Source: an uncultured Chloroflexota bacterium (GTDB lineage Bacteria; Chloroflexota; Chloroflexia; Thermomicrobiales; UBA6265). From it: a stretch of DNA of 11,462 nt. The translations under genes and the position numbers were made by a program. Shown here piece after piece: positions 1 through 6,285 of this stretch (position 1 is its first letter; each line of letters starts with the position of its first letter). The stretch lies in assembly GCA_937901745.1 (NCBI GenBank), contig CALGSZ010000083.1:1-11462 (forward strand). The letters run 5' to 3'. The notes below the pieces were generated by a model. It saw only the letters and a list, made by a program, of their open reading frames with translations. It was not told the origin of the DNA and ran no database searches.

Positions 1-2
1 AC

Positions 3-53
3 TCGTACTTGGTGTGGCGCGACGACCCCGACCGAACGAACTCCTTCGCCTGA
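3..53 (+). CDS. C-terminal end of an unidentified upstream gene (partial)
   Basis: An open frame enters from the left edge and reads SYLVWRDDPDRTNSFA before a TGA at 51-53. Fifteen of the sixteen sense codons end in G or C, as expected for a coding region at this GC content, whereas the two other plus frames look less protein-like. Only 16 residues are visible, so no family can be named. It would be the last gene before the tRNA-like remnant and the restriction-modification pair, possibly on the other side of an island boundary. It could also be a chance open stretch. Confidence 0.35.
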   Translation, partial: SYLVWRDDPDRTNSFA

Positions 54-293
54 TCCGACCGAGCGCCCCGGAAACGGCTGTCACTGCATCGCAACGCTCG
101 CTCACGTGCCCGGATGCCGCAGAAAGCCTCTCGTGGTGATCACGCCGTGCAGATGCAGAAAAACAAGCGCCGTGCTGGCTCGATCCTGCGCCCCCACACG
201 AGGTGTCCCGTATATCCCCGACTGCGGGGCACAGGTACAACCAAGAGACGCCCAGAAACGCCAAGAACCCAAAAAGCGGTCGGGTTCTCGGTG
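54..293. other. Gene-free stretch with hairpins beside the tRNA-like remnant
   Basis: I see no credible gene here on either strand; the open frames that cross it have unnatural composition. It holds two inverted repeats: CCCCG-ACTG-CGGGG at 216-229, and AGAACCC (264-270) pairing with GGGTTCT (282-288) around an 11-nt loop. On the minus strand the second hairpin lies directly downstream of the tRNA-like remnant and has a T-rich loop. It could be a relic of a tRNA terminator, although no clean U-tract follows it. Confidence 0.35.
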
Positions 294-350
294 AGTGGAG
301 GTGGAGCGGATTTGAACCGCCGGCCTCTTCCGTGCGGAAGGAAGCGCCCC
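294..350 (-). tRNA. Degenerate tRNA-Ala(CGC)-like 3' portion (tRNA remnant)
   Basis: Read on the minus strand this segment has a perfect 5-bp anticodon stem (CTTCC at 340-344 with GGAAG at 327-331). It continues with AGAGGCCGG, then a T-arm with the diagnostic GGTTCAAATCC (308-318), then CACCTCCA (296-303) resembling an acceptor strand and discriminator. It closely resembles the 3' half of bacterial tRNA-Ala(CGC). The anticodon loop, however, has eight bases (TTCCGCAC, one C too many), a base also seems inserted after the T-stem, and no D-arm or 5' acceptor strand can be found upstream. It is therefore most likely a non-functional remnant. Duplicated tRNA 3' ends are typical of integrative-element attachment sites, and a restriction-modification pair follows about 200 nt away. 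The tRNA resemblance is visible; the attachment-site role is inferred. Confidence 0.42.
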
Positions 351-505
351 GGGTCTAGAACTGATCTGTCGACTTCCCTGAAATCAGTGGACAATGGCTC
401 AACGGAGCGGGTTAGCGCGCTCATCCACGGGGGAAGCCTCGCTGCAGGGCAGCGGCTGGAAGACCGCGAATTCTCGGCACCGCCAAGGCCCGGCCATGTC
501 GTACC

Positions 506-518
506 CTAGCGCTAGAAT
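506..518 (+). promoter_or_regulatory. Palindrome CTAGCGCTAG overlapping a candidate -10 box (TAGAAT)
   Basis: A perfect 10-bp palindrome CTAGCGCTAG (506-515) overlaps TAGAAT (513-518), a good -10 match about 30 nt before the methyltransferase start. No convincing -35 is visible at the proper distance. A palindrome at this place could be an operator or methylation-sensitive autoregulatory site for the restriction-modification pair. That role is inferred from position only. Confidence 0.3.
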
Positions 519-548
519 TACACGAGCGAATTTTGCGGAGGAGAACCA

Positions 549-1409
549 GTGGACGTCCCGGGCGGCATAGAGACATCTCATACTCTCATCTGCGGTGACG
601 CCAGGCGAATGAGGACCCTGCCGGATGAGTCCATCGCCCTCGTGGTGACGTCGCCGCCATATTGGACTCTCAAGGAATACCCTGCCAACGAGCACCAACT
701 CGGCGAAGTTGAGGACTATAACCAATTCCACAAGGAGTTGGAGCGAGTCTGGGACGAGTGCTTCCGCGTCCTCGTGCCTGGTGGCCGTCTGTGCATAAAT
801 GTCGGAGACGTCGCCGTGTCACGTCGGGCGCATGGGCGCCACCGGGTGTTCCCGCTTCATGCCGACATTCTCGTGCACGCACGGCTTGTGGGCTTTGATG
901 TGCTGACCCCGATCTTCTGGTTCAAACGAACGAACATGAAAACGGAGGTCAGCCGAACCGGATCCTACTTTCTGGGCAAGCCATACGAACCGAACGGTAT
1001 CATAAAGAACGAGGTCGAATACATCCTTCTCTTGCGTAAGCCTGGCGAGTATCGCAAGCCCACAGAGGAGCAGCGTCAGCTCTCGCGGATCCCGAAGGAG
1101 GACTACCACCGGTGGTACCGAGCCTTCTGGGATGACATCCCCGGCGCATCCACTAAGGACCACCCAGCGCCATATCCGGTCGAGCTTGCACGTCGCCTAG
1201 TTAGGATGTTCTCATTCGTAGGCGATACCGTCCTCGATCCGTTTCTCGGGTCGGGCACAACGTCCGTGGCCGCGGCTGAAGCTGGGCGCCATTCGGTGGG
1301 CTTCGATATAGAAGCGTCTTACCTTGATATGGCTGAGCGACGACTCGCCAAGCTAAAGTTAAACCCTCACCCGACGATAAAACGATTGACATACAGCCCC
1401 ATCCTGTAG
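549..1409 (+). CDS. Beta-class DNA methyltransferase (N4-cytosine or N6-adenine), restriction-modification
   Basis: This 286-aa protein transfers a methyl group from S-adenosylmethionine to an exocyclic amino group of a base in its DNA target. Motif IV is TSPPYW at residues 34-39 (S/D-PPY catalytic motif; the serine form is usual in N4-cytosine enzymes). Motif I follows near the C-terminus as VLDPFLGSGTT (228-238), with the cofactor-binding GFDIEASYLDMAERRL at 251-266. Motif IV before motif I defines the beta order. The region between them, with a basic stretch around 170-190, would hold target recognition. The start is GTG at 549, chosen because GGAGGAG lies at 537-543. The length is normal for a one-piece type II modification enzyme. 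The PD-(D/E)XK-like gene begins 10 nt downstream, indicating one operon. Target sequence and methylated base cannot be read from the sequence. Confidence 0.93.
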   Translation: MDVPGGIETSHTLICGDARRMRTLPDESIALVVTSPPYWTLKEYPANEHQLGEVEDYNQFHKELERVWDECFRVLVPGGRLCINVGDVAVSRRAHGRHRVFPLHADILVHARLVGFDVLTPIFWFKRTNMKTEVSRTGSYFLGKPYEPNGIIKNEVEYILLLRKPGEYRKPTEEQRQLSRIPKEDYHRWYRAFWDDIPGASTKDHPAPYPVELARRLVRMFSFVGDTVLDPFLGSGTTSVAAAEAGRHSVGFDIEASYLDMAERRLAKLKLNPHPTIKRLTYSPIL

Positions 1410-1419
1410 GTGTCATCCC

Positions 1420-2142
1420 ATGGCGCTGCCCGTTTCATTCCTAGATCATTTGCGCACAGAGGGATACCACCCTCGCTCTGACAAGCATTCCAACGCGCTG
1501 GCTAGGGCAATAGTCCACGATTTTCTGGAGACGTGCCCGCTAGCGGGTGAGCGAGCCGCGAAAGGCGAACTCGTCTTCGATCTGAACTTCGACTTGATCT
1601 ACGGGGGCTCTCAGTGGAACGTTGATCTAGTTCTCGGCGCCCCTGCGCCGCCTGTCATGCGGCCACCTGATGGCGCGGCAATTCGGCAGGTAAGCCCGTC
1701 CCGTGTGCAGATCGCCATCGAGTTGAAGTCAGTGATGACGGAGCACCGAAAAGCTATCAGAAACAGGAAGCGGGACCTCGAGGCCCATCACGAACACGTC
1801 CACAACTATGACGACCGAACCATCGCCGGCGGTGTCATGGTGCTGAACATCGCGCCAACATTCTGGTCGCCACTGAGACCACCGGGGGTGATCACGAACC
1901 ACAGGAACGTGGTCGCACTCGTGGAGTACTGCGTGAACCAGCTTCGGAACGTAACGGAGCGTAACAGGCTCGGGGTGCCCGGACTCGATGCCAAGGCCGC
2001 TCTGGTCGTTTCAATGGACAACCAGAACCTGGCCACCACGACGTACCACCACAGAGCCCCTGCGCCGCAGATAGGAGACCCAATCCACTACGACGCCTTC
2101 ATACAACGACTCTGCGCCACTTATAACGATCGCTTTCGGTGA
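1420..2142 (+). CDS. PD-(D/E)XK-like protein, probable type II restriction endonuclease
   Basis: This is a 240-aa protein whose core carries a plausible PD-(D/E)XK nuclease motif: Asp69 in WNVDLVLG, then Glu101-x-Lys103 in IAIELKS at the end of a hydrophobic beta strand. A strongly charged helix rich in His, Arg and Lys (residues 105-130, MTEHRKAIRNRKRDLEAHHE) follows and may contact DNA. Two hydrophobic strands (GGVMVLNIAP about 137-146, AALVVSM about 193-199) complete an alpha/beta core. It begins 10 nt after the methyltransferase and is co-oriented with it, the usual arrangement for a type II pair. I recognise no specific named enzyme, so specificity is unknown. The motif is visible; nuclease activity is inferred from the motif plus the neighbour. 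The start is ATG at 1420 with only a weak purine-rich upstream site, so translation may be coupled. Confidence 0.72.
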   Translation: MALPVSFLDHLRTEGYHPRSDKHSNALARAIVHDFLETCPLAGERAAKGELVFDLNFDLIYGGSQWNVDLVLGAPAPPVMRPPDGAAIRQVSPSRVQIAIELKSVMTEHRKAIRNRKRDLEAHHEHVHNYDDRTIAGGVMVLNIAPTFWSPLRPPGVITNHRNVVALVEYCVNQLRNVTERNRLGVPGLDAKAALVVSMDNQNLATTTYHHRAPAPQIGDPIHYDAFIQRLCATYNDRFR

Positions 2143-2602
2143 GTCGTTTCCCCGCTCGCAGACCGCTGAGCCGGGCCGCCGTTTCGTACCACTGAAACCA
2201 TTAAGAATCTCGATTATCTTGCTCCACCCAGGGCGCTCACAGGCAAGTCCTTGGCGAGACTCCACAGGCTCTGGGCCATTACACCAAAACCGCTAGCTCT
2301 TGGTCTTTCCGACCGCTCCCTCCCGGTGCGATTCCTCAGACGGCAACAAATCGCTCGAAGTTGTTCTATCTGCCGATCAGTCAACTCACCGGAAGCGACG
2401 GCTCTCCAGAGGATTCCCAGTACGGTCTCTAGATTGCCGTACTCGATCCGCACTACCGGCTCGAGAACCGCAGTGCCTCTGTCGTTTCCACATGGAAGAC
2501 ATCAATACTGAAATGGGTTTGACGCGTCTGGGAACCTGAGATCCAACGCACCGGGCCCCAGTAACGGATCATCGCCCACGGCCCAGAAGAACAGGCGATC
2601 AG
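2143..2602. other. Gene-poor scar downstream of the restriction-modification pair
   Basis: No family-recognisable gene, RNA or insertion sequence is visible here. Open frames occur on both strands, but most have the composition of shadows. The only frame with protein-like character is the minus-strand ORF listed at 2214-2453. No clear terminator hairpin with a T-tract follows the endonuclease gene. The stretch is probably degraded DNA between an acquired cassette and the metabolic operon. Confidence 0.35.
2214..2453 (-). CDS. Hypothetical 79-aa ORF or gene fragment
   Basis: A minus-strand frame of 79 codons starts at a GTG and reads MRIEYGNLETVLGILWRAVA and onward; it includes LTDRQIEQLRAI, which would form an amphipathic helix. 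The frame stays open upstream to about 2501, and that part is also protein-like. This suggests a decayed longer gene rather than a true start at 2453. No Shine-Dalgarno sequence precedes the GTG, and codon use is mixed. I do not recognise a family. It may be spurious. Confidence 0.2.
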   Translation of the reverse strand: MRIEYGNLETVLGILWRAVASGELTDRQIEQLRAICCRLRNRTGRERSERPRASGFGVMAQSLWSLAKDLPVSALGGAR

Positions 2603-2821
2603 GTGCCCGAGTACAAGGCGGTGGCTGCGCGCCGCCGGCGCCTCCGCTTCGACACGCCGGATGAGCAGCTCGACGATCGCTGGGTGCCCTCAACAAGCAC
2701 GTCGGCCACGCTCACCCTGGGCCGTCAGCGCACCTACCGACAGAAGACAGCAGGCATCGAGCGGAAGGAGGCAGAGCGGGTCAACGATCTCCTCGGTAAT
2801 ATCCGCCCGGGGAAGCCATGA
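2603..2821 (+). CDS. Hypothetical small basic protein (72 aa)
   Basis: A 72-aa, Arg/Lys-rich frame starts with GTG at 2603 and shows strong G/C preference in third positions (for example the run of Arg, Leu and Phe codons near its start), supporting coding. It ends in a charged helix, TAGIERKEAERVNDLLGNI (about residues 49-67). No family is recognised. Its stop codon overlaps the ATG of the next tiny ORF as ATGA (2818-2821), the hallmark of translational coupling. The frame is open upstream of the GTG with no good ribosome site, so it may be the 3' end of a longer, decayed gene. Confidence 0.4.
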   Translation: MPEYKAVAARRRRLRFDTPDEQLDDRWVPSTSTSATLTLGRQRTYRQKTAGIERKEAERVNDLLGNIRPGKP

Positions 2822-2934
2822 CCCTATCGAACATTTCGGAGCAGCTAGGGGTTGACAGCTACCAGATGTGTCGGGCTTTGACCCACCTGCAATCCGACGG
2901 GATGGTGCGGGTCGTTCCCCTCCTCTGGTGTTGA
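2818..2934 (+). CDS. 38-aa winged-helix-like ORF, overlapping its upstream neighbour
   Basis: ATG at 2818 overlaps the preceding stop (ATGA). The 38-residue product reads MTLSNISEQLGVDSYQMCRA followed by LTHLQSDGMVRVVPLLWC. The pattern 'ISEQLGVDxxxMxRALxxLQxDGMV' is that of a DNA-binding helix-turn-helix plus the start of a wing, as in MarR/ArsR/GntR-type winged helices. At 38 residues it lacks the dimerisation helices of any such family, so it is either a truncated regulator or a genuine mini-protein translated with its neighbour. The helix-turn-helix resemblance is visible; function is inferred. Confidence 0.4.
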   Translation: MTLSNISEQLGVDSYQMCRALTHLQSDGMVRVVPLLWC

Positions 2935-2979
2935 CCGTTGGAACTGTTGGTCTCCCCCTCGATGCGTCCGCAACGGCTG

Positions 2980-3189
2980 TCAGCCGCCCGGGAGCCTCAC
3001 TTGGAGCTCTTCGAAGAACAGCTGGTTGCGGTCGGCATCGACGATGGTGACCGACTCGGGGTAATCGAATTCAGCTGCACCCGCCTGCGGACGACCGATT
3101 TACACCGAGCACCCATTCAGATCGCCGGCCTCGGTTACCACGATCAGATCTCCGATGCCGACGCTGACCGACTGCGTAGAACTGGAAAA
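2980..3189 (-). pseudogene. VOC (glyoxalase-fold)-like remnant with an in-frame stop
   Basis: On the minus strand one frame is open from 3189 to 2980 except for a single TAA at 3100-3102. Before the stop it reads VGIGDLIVVTEAGDLNGCSV. After it come 39 residues ending FDYPESVTIVDADRNQLFFE and then ELQVRLPGG before a TGA. The phrase 'xxTIVDADRNQLFFEE' matches the C-terminal strand of vicinal-oxygen-chelate proteins (typically 'xDPDGNxxFFEE'), where the final Glu is often a metal ligand. Codons on both sides of the TAA prefer G/C in the third position. The fragment lies 30 nt past the end of the second LLM gene on the same strand, so it may be a decayed last gene of that operon. Family assignment rests on one motif. 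Confidence 0.35.
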
Positions 3190-3218
3190 TCAGCTCTGAA
3201 AACCCCCGAGTCGGCTGA

Positions 3219-4256
3219 CTACCGATTCTGCTCTAGGTTTCGCCCTCCGGACTCGCGGAGAGACGAGATGAGTTCGGTCATGGCTTCGATTTGGGGCTCA
3301 GGTTCGCCGCCGGCGAAGCGGCAGATGAAGTGCTCCACACCTGCACGCTGGAATTGTTCGAACCAAGCTCCGACCAAGTCGATGTCACCGGCCGGCCCCC
3401 ACTCACCGATCGGCACCTTAGAGCCGAGCTCCGGATAGTACCTCCGGATGTAGTCTTCCATCCGCCGTTGGGCACGATGGATGTCAGGATCGATCGACAC
3501 CACCACCTGATACGAGACGGTGAAGTCGTCTCGACATCGAGAAGCTCGTGCGGCTTCAGCCTCTAATACCTCGATCCCTATTTCGATTTCTTCTGGATGT
3601 AAGGAACGGCAACAGGACATCCACCCATCACCAAGGCTTACGATCCGATTTGCCGCCTTCGCCATAACTCGCTTGGCAGGCTCTTTGGGATGTAGCAGAA
3701 AGGGGTTGGCGACGATCCATATCGGCACGGGGTCCTGCAGTGGTCGGAATGGTGCCCACTCCTCCCCGGTGAAAAACTGGACGCTATCGAAGTTGTAGTG
3801 ACGGCCCTTGAAGCTTGTCACTCCCTGGTCCCACAGCTCCCGTAGGATCTTCAAGCCTTCCTCAAAGAAGGAGGCACGCTCTTTGAAGGGGATTCCAGCC
3901 ACCTCTATCTCGCGTCTGACGGCAGGACCTGCGCTCCCGATGCATGCGCCGAGAATGGTTCGCCCACCGCTCAGATGGTCAAGACTCGCCCATTCGAGAG
4001 CCAACCAGACCGGGTGCCTTGCCACCGTCAAGAGACACGATGTCCCCAACCGCACCCTCTTTGTGCGCTGAGACATCGCTGCCAGAGTGACTAGGGGCTC
4101 AACTCTCGGCTTCGACAAGAGGCTGTCGCCAACCCACACAGAGTCGAATCCTGCCTCCTCAGCAACCACCGCCAGGTCCACCATTCGAACGATGGTGTAA
4201 TCGCGCCGAAGCAGCGGCTCTCGGTTGTCGATGTGCACCCCGAATCGGAGAGTCAC
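3219..4256 (-). CDS. LLM-class flavin-dependent oxidoreductase (second of two)
   Basis: This is a 345-aa TIM-barrel protein of the bacterial luciferase-like monooxygenase / F420-dependent reductase superfamily. Visible signatures are AEEAGFDSVWVGDSLLSKPR (residues about 32-51), LVTLAAMSQRTKRVRLGTSCLLTVARHPV, the barrel segment DHLSGGRTILGACIGSAG (about 93-110), and a C-terminal GVEHFICRFAGG strand. Members oxidise or reduce small organic substrates with FMNH2/O2 or F420; the cofactor cannot be decided from sequence. The frame is open to a TTG at 4313, but the GTG at 4256 is chosen. It forms a GTGA overlap with the stop of the upstream RibBA-like gene, and the conserved first strand (LRFGVHID) starts right after it. 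It diverges strongly from the other LLM protein in the cluster, so this is not a recent duplication. Confidence 0.9.
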   Translation of the reverse strand: MTLRFGVHIDNREPLLRRDYTIVRMVDLAVVAEEAGFDSVWVGDSLLSKPRVEPLVTLAAMSQRTKRVRLGTSCLLTVARHPVWLALEWASLDHLSGGRTILGACIGSAGPAVRREIEVAGIPFKERASFFEEGLKILRELWDQGVTSFKGRHYNFDSVQFFTGEEWAPFRPLQDPVPIWIVANPFLLHPKEPAKRVMAKAANRIVSLGDGWMSCCRSLHPEEIEIGIEVLEAEAARASRCRDDFTVSYQVVVSIDPDIHRAQRRMEDYIRRYYPELGSKVPIGEWGPAGDIDLVGAWFEQFQRAGVEHFICRFAGGEPEPQIEAMTELISSLRESGGRNLEQNR

Positions 4257-5194
4257 CCTGCTGCCTGAAAGTTCGAACTGCCAGACAAGTCCTGATCCCC
4301 CAGCCTTCCGCAACCACCCACGGTTCCCGATGGCAGCTGCACAAGCGTTCCCGCACCAATCTCGATGATGCGATCAATGCTTGCGTGGAGCTCTTCATGG
4401 CACGAACACCCGTCTGAGCCGAGGATGTCACCTACTGTGCAGGTGCGGTGAACAAAGACCTCTCCATACCCGTTGGCGTCTCCGTATCTGAGGAGCACTC
4501 CTTCACCGGTGGCGGTCTCGAATACCTGCGCCCTTAGCCGTACACCCCGGATCTCGACCGAGGTGGTCTCCACCTCCTCGAGCTCCAAATGGCCGATCAG
4601 TCGCTCCTTGACCACCTCAGTGATCGACAGCGTCGGAAAGGCGAACTCAGCCGCAAGCTTCGACCACGAGGTGCGGTCGCTGACCGAGCCATCGTCGTTC
4701 ATCACGGTGGCGAATACGGCTCCGTCCCCGCATCCGGCTAGGGCAACCAGATCCCAGGAGGCTTCAGCGTGCTTAGCCCGCCCAAGTACGCCGTTCGGGT
4801 GAACGACCACAGGGAATACGTGGCCCGGTTCAGCCAGATCTCTCGGTCGCCCTTCGGGACTGGCGAGGACCTTGACGGTGGCAACGCGATCCGCGGCCGA
4901 AATTCCCGTTGTAACACCCACCGCTGCGTCCACGGACTCAGTAAATACCGGCCGCATCGGATCGAACGGAAGGATTGCCTGAGGCGAGAGATCTAATCCC
5001 TTGGCCCGCTCCGACGTGATGGCGACACAGACAATGCCTGATGTCCGTCGAATGAGGAACGCCATCTGGCCAACGGATACTTTCGAGCCCGCCACACAAA
5101 GCACTGCCGTATTGCCGTCATGAATAAGGGCCATTCCTCCGTCGCCAACATGGTCACTAGCGGCGACAGCGGGTCGGCTCCTGGAGAGTGGCAT
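4253..5194 (-). CDS. Divergent RibBA-like protein (DHBP synthase fold plus truncated GTP cyclohydrolase II)
   Basis: The product is about 313-315 aa. The N-terminal half is clearly RibB-like: SGIVCVAITSERAKGLDLSP (about 54-73), VDAAVGVTTGISAADRVATV (90-109), PGHVFPVVVHPNGVLGRAKH (125-144) and VMNDDGS. The loop that in DHBP synthase reads DRENEGD (catalytic, metal-binding acids) is replaced by HDGNTAVLCVAG (about 28-39). The Glu of ELTNDDG is Thr (about 165), while the His of H-x-E is kept (144). The C-terminal half starts as GTP cyclohydrolase II and keeps the zinc cysteines in HRTCTVGDILGSDGCSCHEE (254, 265, 267). It then ends after about 100 residues, lacking QEGRGIGL and the rest of the nucleotide site. 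Normal RibBA is about 400 aa. Numbering uses the alternative GTG at 5200; the ATG at 5194 is taken as start, and neither has a clear ribosome site. It lies 11 nt after one LLM gene and overlaps the next by GTGA. Normal riboflavin synthesis is unlikely; a pathway-specific role is inferred. Confidence 0.82.
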   Translation of the reverse strand: MPLSRSRPAVAASDHVGDGGMALIHDGNTAVLCVAGSKVSVGQMAFLIRRTSGIVCVAITSERAKGLDLSPQAILPFDPMRPVFTESVDAAVGVTTGISAADRVATVKVLASPEGRPRDLAEPGHVFPVVVHPNGVLGRAKHAEASWDLVALAGCGDGAVFATVMNDDGSVSDRTSWSKLAAEFAFPTLSITEVVKERLIGHLELEEVETTSVEIRGVRLRAQVFETATGEGVLLRYGDANGYGEVFVHRTCTVGDILGSDGCSCHEELHASIDRIIEIGAGTLVQLPSGTVGGCGRLGDQDLSGSSNFQAAG

Positions 5195-5205
5195 GGTCAC
5201 AGCAG

Positions 5206-6285
5206 TCAGCTTTGAAAGTGAGGCATCACCTTGTCCGCGACGATCTCCATAGAGCGGATCACTTCGTCAATGTCGATGCCGAACTGTGTTAGCCCCAACA
5301 CATGATCAACGCCGATCGACTCGTAATGTTTGAACCGTTCGACGGCTCGCTCTGGTGACGTGATAATCGGGTCATCGTATGTACCCCACACGTCGTCCCT
5401 GTCAATCTCTAGGTACACAGGCTTGATGCGCCCCTTCTGAACCACAATGTCTTCGCGATCCTCACGTTGAGCGAATCGATCTCCTCCCTTAGTTCCGACG
5501 TATTGGGACGTGTAGTACGCCCAATGCTCATAGCATGCGTCCAACTTCTTGAGTGCCGCTTCCTCGGTCTCATCGATAAACATCCGACGCAACACCATCA
5601 CTTCGCCCCTGCCCGTGGGTGACTCCTTGGCGCTCTCGTTGTACATCTCCAGCGCACGATCGACGTCACCATGCGGGGCAAACGAGCCGAGATTCGGGCT
5701 ATTCATCATGTTCAGGCCAGCGCTAGCCGCCGCGCGAATCCCTCGCTCGCTTTGTGCGGCGACCCACAGCTTCGGATAAGGCTTCGAATAGGGCTTCGGA
5801 ATGGCACTGACCGTAGGGAACGACCAGAATTCTCCGTCATAGGAGAACTCCTCCTCAGTCCATGCCTTCTTCAGAATCTCAAGGGACTCGGCGTACATCT
5901 CTCGACTCTTCGTCCAGTCGACACCGAGCCGATCGAATTCGTATTTGTTGGCTCCACGAGCTACACCCACCTCAAGACGACCTTCGAGGATATGGTCTAC
6001 GAGGGCAACCTCCTCGGCCAAAGCGAGAGGGTGATAGTATGGGAGAACCAGAACGCCGGTAAGAACCTTCAACCGTTTCGTGTGTTGTGCGACCAAGGTT
6101 GCGAACTGCAGCGCCGATGGATTGCAAATGTAGTTGAAGAAGTGGTGCTCCGGGAAGGAGATTCCTTCGTACCCCAACTCCTCGGCCGCTTTGGCTACCT
6201 TGATCACTTCGTTGACGATTTCCCCGTATGGACGTTCTAGATCCGGGTAGAAGAATGCGTAACTAGTCCAGAACTTGAGAGCCAT
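5206..6285 (-). CDS. LLM-class flavin-dependent oxidoreductase (first of two)
   Basis: This 359-aa protein belongs to the luciferase-like monooxygenase superfamily. It carries the EHHF signature (GISFPEHHFF, residues about 41-50), TGVLVLPYYHPLALAEEVAL, and GRLEVGVARGANKYEFDRLG (about 102-121), all typical of the LuxA/alkanal-monooxygenase-like branch that uses reduced FMN and O2. Length is normal for the group. The frame is open to a GTG at 6309, but the ATG at 6285 is preferred: GGAG lies 8 nt upstream (6294-6297) and the first barrel strand (LKFWTSYAFF) follows at once. The RibBA-like gene starts 5 or 11 nt after its stop, so these genes are co-translated. The presence of a RibBA relative fits a flavin-linked theme. 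The substrate is unknown. Confidence 0.92.
   Translation of the reverse strand: MALKFWTSYAFFYPDLERPYGEIVNEVIKVAKAAEELGYEGISFPEHHFFNYICNPSALQFATLVAQHTKRLKVLTGVLVLPYYHPLALAEEVALVDHILEGRLEVGVARGANKYEFDRLGVDWTKSREMYAESLEILKKAWTEEEFSYDGEFWSFPTVSAIPKPYSKPYPKLWVAAQSERGIRAAASAGLNMMNSPNLGSFAPHGDVDRALEMYNESAKESPTGRGEVMVLRRMFIDETEEAALKKLDACYEHWAYYTSQYVGTKGGDRFAQREDREDIVVQKGRIKPVYLEIDRDDVWGTYDDPIITSPERAVERFKHYESIGVDHVLGLTQFGIDIDEVIRSMEIVADKVMPHFQS

Noticed and set aside
348..373. Cluster of six-base palindromes (CCCGGG, TCTAGA, GTCGAC) resembling a vector polylinker
   Set aside because: The surrounding bases do not match any common polylinker that I recall, and such sites occur by chance in GC-rich DNA.
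114..509. 131-aa plus-strand open frame with SGGGADLNRRPLP
   Set aside because: That phrase is what results from translating across a tRNA 3' half in antisense; the rest is low-complexity Arg/Pro-rich sequence with no family likeness or ribosome site.
2502..2696. Minus-strand 64-aa open frame ending LDLRFPDASNPFQY
   Set aside because: It overlaps the better-supported plus-strand ORF at 2603, has mixed codon use and no recognisable family; too weak to call.
3187..3218. Possible terminator after the second LLM gene (TCAGC...GCTGA followed by TTTT on the minus strand)
   Set aside because: Only a 5-bp stem with a 19-nt loop; too weak to call a terminator.
2938..3438. 166-aa plus-strand open frame
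   Set aside because: Its second half is antisense to the clear LLM gene, and its first half is antisense to the VOC-like remnant, which has better codon use and a recognisable motif.
5671..6240. 189-aa plus-strand open frame
   Set aside because: It is fully antisense to the LLM oxidoreductase gene and has no family signature; a codon-bias shadow.
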